Assembly: GCA_003117195.1 (NCBI GenBank)
Contig: BDSI01000182.1
Span: 1 to 64,000 of the forward strand
Source of the DNA: Eudorina sp. 2006-703-Eu-15
Lineage: Eukaryota > Chlorophyta > Chlorophyceae > Chlamydomonadales > Volvocaceae
Reading direction: 5' to 3'
DNA: 64,000 nt
The notes below the pieces were generated by a model. That model saw only the letters and a list, made by a program, of their open reading frames with translations, was not told the origin of the DNA and made no database searches. This document shows, piece after piece, positions 54,945 through 64,000 of this stretch (positions are counted from its first letter, which is position 1; each line of letters starts with the position of its first letter). Made by a program: the position numbers and the translations under genes.

Positions 54945-57900
54945 CCGTACAGGGAGTGAGGTGCTGAGACCCATGGGTCGTGGTGCTTGCTCCGCGCCGC
55001 GCCGTGCCCACCTCCTGGACACCGCGAGCCGCGAGTGTGCTGCTGCGCGACCTCTGTCTGCGGCGTACTGTCTGTCTACCGGTCTGCTGTCGTACCTGAC
55101 ATTCCGTCGTGTTTTGGAAATGCCCTGAACATATCACCTCTCGGCGTCGGCCGCGACACTCCCAGTCCTCACAACTGAAGCCGGCGTGGAGTGTCACGTC
55201 TTGCCGACAACCTCCCCAACCCCCAACCCTGCCCTGCCAGCAGCGCACCTTCAGTATGTCTGCCAATTTCCGATATCCCAACCCCTGCACCCCTGCCCCC
55301 CTGCCCCCCCTGCCTCAGGACCTCCCCTTCGGTCTGGCCAAGATGATCCAGTTCGGGATCCAGAACGCCATCCTCGAGTGCGATCTGGCGGCGCCGTACA
55401 TTAACTGGAACAAGTACGACACGGGTGACGGGAGAGCTGCCGGCACGGGGGGAGGGGTGAACTATGATGAGTAGCGGAGCAGGGGTGGTATGCGTGTGCG
55501 TACGTGTGTGCGTGTACGCGTGTGTCTGATGGAGGTGATGGTGGTGGCGGTGATGGCGGGATTCACGGTGGTCAACTGAGCATAATGCCCTGCGGCGTGG
55601 GGCTGAGACAACGGTTGCCCAGTCGGGGGTCGAGGGTCCTAGCGGAGCACCCGAGCGCCCGAGCACCCGAACTCCCTTCCCCTCACCCTCTCACCGGCGT
55701 CACGTCGCGGGAGATCCTTGGGGCAGTCCATTGCAGCTTGAATGTACCGACGTTGCTTCCCCGCCCCTCCACCCATGTACCCATGTCCTATCCTCTCCCC
55801 CCCTTCCAACCAGCAACCCCGGACGCCCACCCGCACCCCCGCACCCCCGCACCCCCGCACCCCCGCACCCCCGCACCCCCACCTCCAGGTACACGACGGA
55901 GGACTTCTGCGCCCTGGTGGAGAGCCGCTGCAGGTGGGGACTGGGCCTGGGGCTGGGGGGTGGTCAATGGTGGGGTGACGGAAGTCTCCAGGGTTTTGTG
56001 GCCGTACAGCACTTCTTCAATCTGAGGACAGCGGACAGTTTCTGGCCCCTCGCTCGCCCGGACCTAAGCGTCGACCAGCTCTCGGGCTCCGCGGGTGCTC
56101 ACCTGGCACCTGGCCGCTTCACACACGGTAGTGCGGCGGCTTCCTGCCCCCGTCGCTGCTTGGGGACTCCGTTGGACGGACCGTTGGCCCAACTTCTTTG
56201 TCACCCTACCTGCCAACAACTGCCGTACATGTACGGCAATGTCCTCCCTGCCTCCCCCACTCACCTGGACACAGGTGGGTGGCGGCCAACCTGTACGCGG
56301 GCCGCTCCACCCAACCGGCCAGCTACGTGCATCTGAGAGACTTCGCCACAGCCATGCAGGTGGGCGGGGCGCGGCGGGCTTTGTTGTGGCGTGTGTGCGG
56401 AGGGGGACGGATGCCCCTATCGGCCACCCGGCTTCCTGCCCCTCGCCCCTCATACCCCACCCAACCGAAAATTGACCTCCCCCACAACCCGAAATCGAAA
56501 TCGCACACCCTCCCCTCGCCTCGCCTCCCCTCCCCTCCCCGTGTTATCCTCTATCCGCCTCAACCCCAAACCCATCCTCTGCACCCCACCCCACCCCGAC
56601 ACCCACTCCACCCGACCGGCCCGGCAGGTGGCTCCCACGCGGGTTCTGGAGCTGGTGCAGTACCTGGGCCGCCTGGACCCCGCCATAAGGCCCCGGGGCA
56701 TACTGGTGCACGAGCCCGCAGGTAACCGATGCCCAGGGCACCAGGCGCTTGGAGGGGAGTCTCCCCCGGTTCCTCCGGGGGACGGTGGGGAGGGGGAAGG
56801 GTGCGTGTGTGTATGTGTGTGTCAGGATAAGGACTGGCCGTTCGGCGGCTTCCGCGCTTTTGCTGTCTCGATGGACATCAGTAAGGGGGATGTCGGGGAA
56901 CCGGGTGAACGCCTAGACGCGTCAGTGGGGGTCGGTGCGTCCTTCGCGGGTCGTGGACCTCGTGGTGACGCGCCTCGTTGAGCTGGCCGAGGGGGACCGG
57001 CTACCTTCATTCATTGACAAAGGGTGAGGTGGGCGGCATGCGCGCCCGCACCGGTAGAGCAGGTGTCCCGGTGGTAGATTGCCAGACAGCGGGTCGTCCG
57101 TCGCGACGACCCCAATGTCGCACCCTGCCGTGCCTCTTAACCTCAGGATTCAGGACTGGCGCGGGAGGAAGCTGGAGAGATGGATCACCTACCCCACACC
57201 CCATCAACCCTAGTATCCCTGCCGGATTGCCCCCTTCGTCCCTTCCCACCTCCCTGCCCGCCCTTACCTGTCCGCCCTTGACTGCCCTCCTCCGATCCCA
57301 GGCGGTCATTTCCCCTTCGAAGCCGCGCCCTGTGTGGCGGCTGTGCGCGCCGTCATGGACTCCACCGGCTGGACGGAGCAGCCCGCGGGGGCCCTGGGCG
57401 GGGGCGGGGGCGGGGGCGGCAGTGGGCTGCTGCTGGTGCATGTAACGGCGGGCTACGGACTGGCGCACGCGACGGCGCTCGAGTGCCTGGCGGCGGGCTG
57501 CGGTGGTGTGATGGCGTCGCTGTGCGAGGAAGGTGAGGTGGATGGGTGGGTGGGCTTTGGGAAGGCGGGGGGAGGAGACAGCGGGCGGGGTGGCCCTGTG
57601 CCATTTGCGATTGTGGCACCTGAAGGCCACCCCTGGCGCCCTTGTGCATCGGGTTCAAGCCATCGAAACGGCCGGCGAGCCGGTGTACTCCAACATCACC
57701 GCACTCATCTCCTAATGATATCGGCGAGAGATGAGATGCATTCAGCCAGATAATAGATTCTTGAAAATGTGTCTACCCAGTTTCGATCTGGGGACCTTCT
57801 GTGTGTTAGACAGATGTGATTCCACTACACCATAGACACTTGTGCATTTGACAACGGATATCCAGAGTGTTACACTTGATCGAATACAGCATAGCCTTGT

Positions 57901-58891
57901 TGGAACTCCCTTGGATTGCCTTCCGCCAACCGTTGTTGTAAAGGCAAACGAAAAACCTTAGCTCTGTGCCGAGGTCGCCCTCCGGCTCTCTGTCCCGACG
58001 GAACGAAGTGCCTGCTACGCTCCTGGCCACCTCCCTCAATGCCTCCTGCCTCCTGCCCTTTGCCCCCCTCCCCTCCCTCGCCTGGGTGTGCAGCCGAGCC
58101 CACCTCCCGCCACGCCTCCTCCCTGCTGGACCTGGTCAACCTGTCCAGATTAGGCAACCGCCATATCGCCGAGCGGTTCAACATGGATCAGCTCAGGGCG
58201 GCAGCGGCGGAAGTGGCGGCCATGGTGCGGCGGGCGGAGGCGGCGGCCCGGCGGGAGGCGCAGGACAGAGAGGCGGCGGACAAGGCCAAGGAAAAGGTGC
58301 GGCCGAGGGCGAGTCCTGAGATGGAGGTGTAACGATGGACGGAGTGGCAGAGCTGCGATGGATGATTCGCACTCTTGATGCGGCCGAGGGAGGGGGAGAT
58401 ATGTTGCCCTTTTGCGGTGTTAATTCTGCTCTGATGACGTACGAGGGGGCGGGTTGGGGGCGCTCCATCCTGCCTGCCGCCTGCCAGTGTTGCTGCCCTT
58501 CCGCCGGCGGCCGGGGCAGCCCTCAGGCGGCCGGGGGGGTCCTCTGCGAATGGGAACGGGTCCTCAGCAGCGTGCACTGACGGGACTGGCCTCCTGCCAC
58601 GCTGCTGGGGGCGTAAATCTATTCAGTCAAATATTGAATTCTGTTATTCATCCTGCAATGGTTCCCGTCCTCGTCTGAAGCAGAGTTCATTGCGCCGCAT
58701 CCCTTGACTTCCTCTTTTGGCGATTTGTGCCTCTTGCCATGCGTGTTTCCCTGGCCTGCCTTGCTGCACCCAACCCCACCCCGTCCCGCGCCCTGCCCCC
58801 CCGACAGCAGCAGCAGCAACAGCCCAAGCCGGTGGTCCCCCACCAGCAGCAGCAGCAGCAGCGCCAGCCCCTCATCCCCGGACATGCGTAA
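53928..58891 (+). CDS. DRE-TIM/HMGL-like (pyruvate carboxyltransferase-fold) protein, possibly inactive
   Basis: Exons 53928-54213, 54364-54407, 54798-54884, 55319-55413, 55889-55933, 56275-56359, 56628-56721, 57302-57532, 58094-58296, 58808-58891 (about 417 aa), phase-consistent; the 44-nt second exon is least sure. After a charged helical N-terminus (VARLKAAEEARKAREQRL), FCVDATLVECLSTGRETAED resembles the first strand of HMG-CoA lyase/isopropylmalate synthase-type barrels, where 'DxTLR(D/E)G' is normal. Middle exons include DFCALVESRCRWVAANLYAG and GILVHEPAGGHFPFEA. The late strand LLVHVTAGYGLAHATALECL matches the 'HxHN..G.A.A..L.A' metal site, and MASLCEEGAEPTSRHASSLL the cap region. The catalytic Arg is Val and the second His is Thr. 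A Gln-rich tail (QQQQQPKPVVPH) ends the protein. If the last exon is wrong, the previous frame stops at 58332. An antisense tRNA gene lies in the 57533-58093 intron. Confidence 0.62.
55245..55280 (+). repeat. Intron-resident repeat, copy 8 (sense)
   Basis: Core at 55258-55275, two mismatches to consensus, preceded by CAGCAGCGCACCTTCAGTAT. It lies in the 54885-55318 intron of the HMGL-like gene, 43 nt from the 3' splice site. A much weaker look-alike occurs in the next intron at 55734-55800. Confidence 0.82.
57769..57839 (-). tRNA. tRNA-Val (anticodon AAC)
   Basis: A 71-nt minus-strand cloverleaf. The acceptor stem GTGTCTA/TAGACAC pairs at all 7 positions. The anticodon stem TCTGT/ACAGA is perfect, and the loop CTAACAC gives anticodon AAC (Val, GUU). 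The T stem CCCAG/CTGGG is perfect with loop ATCGAAA. The internal A box (TGGTGTAGTGG) and B box (GATCGAAAC) match pol III consensus, and TTTT follows the 3' end on the minus strand. No intron. It lies antisense in an intron of the HMGL-like gene. Confidence 0.93.
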
Positions 58892-59711
58892 CGTCCATCC
58901 CCCGCCCCTAGAGGGGCACCGGAAGGGGCGCGAGGGCTGCCGCGGCGGCTTGCCGTGGGGCCGCTAGCACTGCTGCGGCCGGCGTGTGGGCGGCTGGCGT
59001 GGCCTAGGGGACCCCTAGCCCCTCAGCCAGGGCTGCCGAGCTGCCGAGACGCCGGGGAGAGCTGTGTACGAAGACAAACAAAGACACCTCGTCCCGGTCG
59101 CGGCAGCACCTAGGGCACAGGGTCTCGGCAGGCCTGGCTTGTACGATCCTTCAGACCGCATCGTACAGCGATCTACATGTTTGAGTACAGGAGGAGGAGC
59201 AAGTGAAGTTGGCCGGGGTCGTCCATCCGCGCTGCCGAGCGGGGAGGGGGGGTTGGCTGAGGGAGGGGTGCGCCCAGCCCACCCTGCGGGCAGCGCTCCA
59301 GGGGGAGGTTCCACGTCCCCTGTTGCATACCGGTAGTTCATGGAAGGCCGGAAGGCCGGGCCGGGCCATGGGTTGTTTGTCAGTGCCTGTTCATGGGACA
59401 GTGTGCGCGCGAGTGCCTGTGCCGCTGGCGTTTGTGCCGCTGGAGTTATGCGGCGGAGAGGTTGTATCTATTCCGAGATGCGGGGCAAGGACTGGCAGCG
59501 CCTGATGTTGTCCTTAAAGATAAATGCTAATCCCGTGCTAATGCTAATGTGATATCGTCAGTTTCGTCGCTGATGCCTGTTTTTGTCTCAATGTTAGGGT
59601 TTGCCGCGCGTGGCAAGTGGAGGGGCCTGTGTGGCCCTGGGAAATTGAGGTCTGGGGCAGCCCCGGGTTTCGGCAGCGGACCGGGGCCCCGCCGTCGCGC
59701 GGTCACGCCGT
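58892..59711. other. Intergenic, 3' of HMGL-like gene
   Basis: GC-rich 3' region with no supported gene and no TGTAA seen. Confidence 0.4.
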
Positions 59712-60053
59712 CACTGCTCAAGTACGGAAGGCACTGCGGGTTACCTACCCCGCCACTGCTCAAGTACGGAAGGCACTGCGGGTTACCTACCCCGCCACTG
59801 CTCAAGTACGGAAGGCACTGCGGGTTACCTACCCCGCCACTGCTCAAGTACGGAAGGCACTGCGGGTTACCTACCCCGCCACTGCTCAAGTACGGAAGGC
59901 ACTGCGGGTTACCTACCCCGCCACTGCTCAAGTACGGAAGGCACTGCGGGTTACCTACCCCGCCACTGCTCAAGTACGGAAGGCACTGCGGGTTACCTAC
60001 CCCGCCACTGCTCAAGTACGGAAGGCACTGCGGGTTACCTACCCCGCCACCAT
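59712..60053. repeat. 42-bp minisatellite, eight units
   Basis: Eight nearly perfect copies of a 42-bp unit containing CTCAAGTACGGAAGGCACTG. Because 42 is divisible by 3, long frames stay open on both strands; the plus-strand frame (59549-60238) would repeat LLKYGRHCGLPTPP. A GCAGTAGCA-rich tract follows at 60050-60090. Confidence 0.97.
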
Positions 60054-62074
60054 CAGTAGCAGCAGTAGCAGCAGCGGCAGCAACAGAGTGTGCTGCCGGC
60101 AACGATAGCGGCGTTGGTGTGTCTCGCTCCCTTGGGAAATTCTCGCGGCTACTTGGGACGTCATTACCGTGTCGAGTACGCGCGCTGTCGCGCATCATTG
60201 ATTGCCGAAGGCGACTGCGGCCCCTGTGGCTTTTGTAATTTGTATCCCCACGTCTCGCTTCGCTGCTGAAACACGCGCTTGATTTAGTACGTGCGTAGCG
60301 TGCTGTCGAATGTTTTTGCTTCGTCGACTGCCGGTTGGGCTGTTGGTTTGTCTCCATTACCTGTCCGTCTCGGTGAGCTCGCCACCCCGTCTCCCAATGG
60401 CGGTACATCTCTGTTGGTGTGGCCAAGCCCCCAGGGCGAGAGCCTCCCTGACTAACCGGCCCATGTGGTCAGCGGGGAGCTACGCCCACTTGTAGTACGT
60501 GTATATGGGACTTGATCGCGTGCCCGCTTCCTCTTCTTCGTCCTCGTCCGCCGTCTGTCGTCGGACGTCTGGGGAGCTGGAAATCGCAGCCGAGTACAGT
60601 ACAGAGCCGCTACGGGCACTTCTTTGACGGCGGTGGTGACCCCGCTGCGAGGGTGAGTGCACAGCAGCCCCGCGGGCGGGGCTGCTCTCCACCCGATACA
60701 CCCGATTCGCGCCGCCCGCGGTGCCACACGCCAGTCCCGGGCTCCAGGCGGGCGCAGCTGAGTTGTTAAGGATCTGCAGGACAGCCGGACGGGCAGACGG
60801 ACAGACCCGGTCCCGATCCAATGCGCTGTGAAGGTTTGGCAAGTGCGGACGGCATGTGCCTCTCCCAGGGTTTAGTGAGGCACTTCGCCGGATCCAGGCA
60901 AGGACCATACCGTATGTCGGGGCAGCGGATGTGGACGCGGGGGACCGCAGCGGGGGGCGCAGCGGGGGACGCAGCGGCCCTACCGGCCCTCCCTTACCTG
61001 CCCTAGGCGCCTAGGGCCGCCCCAGTGTGTACGGCAACGGTGTGGCACGCTGGCACCTGCTCCACAGGAGGTGTCACGTGCAGCCCATGTGGCGCCACCG
61101 CCCCCAAGTCGCCAAACGAGGGAGGGGGTCAGAGGACCCCCAGGGGCCCGAGAGGTCACAGGGCTGTCAGGCCTGTCTGACAGAACGCGACGTCAGTCGG
61201 CGCTGACTACCGCGCTCCGCGCGGGCGCCTCGTCGTACATCACAGTTGCTCTTGCTAGTTTCTATCTCCGCAAAGCTGTACGGCTGCGTTGGTTAACTTT
61301 CTGCAACCCGGCAACCGAGCCGTACAAAGTTGCTCCTGAGGTGCGAACGCAAGCGGACGCGGATCTTGGTGCTCTAGGCAGGTAGATAATTTCCTTAATC
61401 GTTGTGTTTACGCTTCCATGATACATTACAAGACACCCCGGTTTTCCGGTTTTATAACAGATAGACTACCATCGGCGCTCAGCCACCGCGTCTGACCCTC
61501 TCACTTGCTTCCGTTGCTTTTGTCTTTGCATCAGACTATTTTCTGACGCCTGAAACTCCACTCAAAGGAAGGTACCCATGATCTTGGGTTATGAACAGGG
61601 AAATGGTAGAACGAGGATTGCAATGCAGCGCTGCGCTACCTCTGGTTGGAACGAGGGTTGCATTCACGAATGGAGCACGGAAAATCGACATGGCAACGAA
61701 ATATTGGCACCTGCAGTCAGATTTTCTCAGAAATAAGCCTTGATACTTAAACTTACTTCGTGACATTGATCAATCCTTTTGCTGGCTGGCCCCAAAGCAG
61801 TACTTCACGTTGAGGTAGCGGAAAGGGAGGTAGGCGGGCGCGGTGGGCCGGATCCCTGGTCACTGAGGTATACATCTTTAACAATCGCGCATACGTCTTT
61901 TCGCTTACGCTTATAACTACATGGATATTTATATTACTCATTCGTTGACGTTGGTCCAGAAACGGGATGACTAGACTCAACCTAAGCCGCGAGAGCTGAC
62001 AGCCAAAAAACTAGGTCTTTTCAATCCACTTTAGAAGATACTGCAATTGGTCTGCGACTGAGACGGCGAAACGT
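60054..62074. other. Intergenic, upstream of secreted-protein gene
   Basis: No convincing gene. 60940-60985 carries a GCAGCGGGGG(G/A)C-type triplet repeat. From about 61380 the sequence becomes AT-richer and probably holds the promoter of the gene starting at 62075. Confidence 0.4.
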
Positions 62075-64000
62075 GTGAAGGCGGTCGTGCCTATAACATG
62101 TGACAGTATGGGCCCTCAAGAATACTCGTCCACCCATTCAACTATTAATTTATCCTACTGTTTGCTTTTAATTGTTGCGTTTGTGGCAGTCGTTGTCCCG
62201 GTGTCGGCGTACCCTAACTATCGCGTCAACTCGGCAAGGTGCGACGAACATCCTTCGGCTGCTGTCCACAGCGCATCTAATGGAGCGGTGGTACATAATT
62301 CAGTTGCGCTGGACAGGTGAATAACTCGTGGAGGTATGGGGCCAGTCGGCAAGTGTGACGTCGCCGACATAAGCAGTGAATGTTCCTGTTACAAGCAGGC
62401 AACAACTGTCTGATTCTTTCCTTTTAGGTATTATTCTCAGTCATGAATACCGGATCCCCGCAGGACAACCAGCTTCGTCGTTGAAGCTGGCGCTGGCAGC
62501 GAGGGTCCCGTCGATGCGCTCTGCAGGGGCAGATCATACACAATTCAGGTGAGAAATTTAATACTCCTCTCTCTTAACCGGCGGCTTTCCGAGGGTGGGC
62601 TGCTGGGGGCCTGCGCTATGTTTTTCCGGTAGGCCAACGGATCAACCAACCGTCATGCGTGCCTTGCTTCCCGTGGCTCTTTGTGCGGGGTAGCAACAGC
62701 CTCCACACTGGCAGGAAATTAATTCCTTACAAGACCGGTCAGCTGAAGAAATAAACTGTGATTGTCGTCCAAGGCTATTATTATCAAGGATGTTACAGCG
62801 GACCCCGCGGGTCATCGGTGACAGCCAACGGCGACAGCCGAGCCTTCCTCACCATACACTGCCTAAACGAACTGGCGCCACCATGGCGCTCCGGACAGGC
62901 TCCAGAAGTGCACCGAAACACGCCCCGGGCCCACACTACCAGGGAACCACCCCCTTCCTGAGAACCAACCATGGCAAGGGATTAAGCCCGCTCAGGGGGA
63001 GTTAGCCACCAGGGCGCCCCTATCAGCGAACCACCACCCCAACCAAGGCGGGGTCACTTCTCCAGCGGTGGCCCGTAGTCTTGGAGGGCCACGGGGGCTC
63101 GCGAGTCACCATTAGGGGCCTGGCCGTACGGTCCTACCGGGCCACATCAATCGATCGCTCCACCGGGCGCGTCCATCCGCGGCCCACTACTACTGAACGC
63201 CTACAGGGCTTCGGTTAAGAGCCCTGGCCTGACGGAACCGGGCCACGGCACACAAGACGACGGTCCAAGGCTATGCACTCAACGTATCATCTTGGGTTCC
63301 TGGCCTGCCCGCCACCGCCACCGCCCCGTCCCCGCCCGTGGACAACGCGTTATGCTGTGTGTCCAGGCTCGGAACCCCATGTGTCTGTTTTTGTATCGCC
63401 TTAACCGTTAACCTCCCGGCGTGTCCTACCTCCTCCCCGGGTGTGTCCCGTGGGTCGGCTCGCAGGTGAAGTTCAGCTCTCCACGTGCGGCGCTGGTGAC
63501 TGCCAGCCAGGGCTCCTTCGAGGGCGCCGTCACCGGCTGGTGAGGGTGAGGGTGAGGGTGAGGGGGGGCGATTGGGGTTTCCCCAGGGTGTTGCCAACGA
63601 TGATGACAAAGGAAATCATGCGAGACGAAGCAGGGTGTGTCGCCAGCCTGGTCACAGCCGGAAAGGTGATGCCTGCCGGGGTCGATGGAGGGGTGCGCGG
63701 GTTTCTCGCCACGGGGGCAAGGGTTGCTGGTTGCGGGTGCGATGGGTGGGTCTGTCGGGCCGCCCACATCAGCAGGTTGTTCGTCGCTATCGGCATGAAA
63801 CAGGGGCAGCTACGCCCTGACAGACTGAGCTGGGCGCCGTGACTTCCGTCGCGGATGGCTCTCCAAACCGCAGTGATGGTGCCGGCTCCATTACCGATGG
63901 CACCCTCAACAGCCGCAGCGGCCATCCACATCACGAAATGTCGGCCATCCTCTACAACGCGGTGATGCCGCCCGCGCCCATCACAAACTGCACCGCCGCA
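62075..64000 (+). CDS. Secreted or surface protein, 5' part (runs off the window)
   Basis: Exons 62075-62316, 62464-62548, 63466-63539 and 63874-64000 (incomplete), phase-consistent. A hydrophobic segment LSYCLLLIVAFVAVVVPVSA forms a signal peptide or anchor; with the ATG at 62075 it is about 27 residues from the start, with that at 62108 about 16. The mature part begins YPNYRVNSARCDEHPSAAVH, then TTSFVVEAGAGSEGPVDALC, SYTIQVKFSSPRAALVTASQ, and Cys/Asn-rich sequence to the edge (PITNCTAA). Paired cysteines and beta-rich composition suggest an extracellular domain; 'Y.I.VKF..PR.ALVTAS.G.F' loosely recalls Reeler-type domains, but I cannot assign it firmly. The 917-bp second intron contains a GC-rich block (62790-63290) that may be a transposon remnant. 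Confidence 0.6.

Noticed and set aside
40323..62810. Shared 15-mer GTTACAGCGGACCCC at about 40328 and 62793
   Set aside because: No similarity continues on either side; one such pair is expected by chance in 64 kb.

Overview
This window looks like nuclear DNA of a chlamydomonadalean (volvocine-type) green alga. It is very GC-rich, the genes are intron-dense with GC-rich third codon positions, introns are full of C/T-rich and simple-sequence DNA, and TGTAA, the usual algal poly(A) signal, appears in 3' regions. One gene is a CYP710-type sterol desaturase of the plant/green-algal kind. I cannot name the species. All gene models were built by hand by joining exons whose reading phase agrees across GT-AG introns.

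Layout from left to right: the 3' part of a TRP-like ion channel (+, to 4113); a TIR-domain protein (+, 4501-5824); a Golgi-type sulfotransferase (-, 10052-6951); an unidentified membrane protein (-, 13846-11160, 5' end unresolved); a histidine-phosphatase/phosphoglycerate-mutase-like enzyme (-, 17870-15061); a macro-domain protein (+, 18655-20592); a GNAT acetyltransferase (-, 24372-21715); CYP710 (+, 25079-31070); a two-EF-hand protein (-, 36180-33767); a DxD glycosyltransferase-like protein (+, 36905-39496); a Nudix hydrolase of the NUDT14/UDP-sugar-pyrophosphatase type (-, 46092-41944); a large F-box protein with a C-terminal zinc ribbon (+, 46597-51156); an unresolved stretch with possible exons (51.2-53.9 kb); a DRE-TIM/HMGL-like protein (+, 53928-58891) with an antisense tRNA-Val(AAC) gene in one intron; a minisatellite-bearing gap; and the 5' part of a secreted protein (+, 62075 to the window end). 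Four head-to-head gene pairs define short putative divergent promoters near 18.3, 24.7, 36.5 and 46.3 kb.

The most interesting signal is not a gene. An 18-bp core (consensus GTCTACCAATTTCCTATA) with conserved flanks recurs eight times, always inside an intron, in six unrelated genes. Sense copies lie 12-53 nt from the 3' splice site. Antisense copies lie near the 5' splice site. This is what a mobile element that forms introns (an 'introner') in either orientation would leave. Two copies share homology over about 110 bp.

Other notable points: a TIR protein that keeps the Trp/Glu spacing of NADase TIR domains and begins with a signal-like segment, about 13 kb from an ADP-ribose-binding macro protein; a retroelement 3' end with a TGTAA signal and (CA)n tail present twice, once abutting a splice acceptor; a ~760-bp GGGTGA-type array in an intron; and a DRE-TIM protein that seems to lack key catalytic residues. 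The genes do not form an obvious single pathway.
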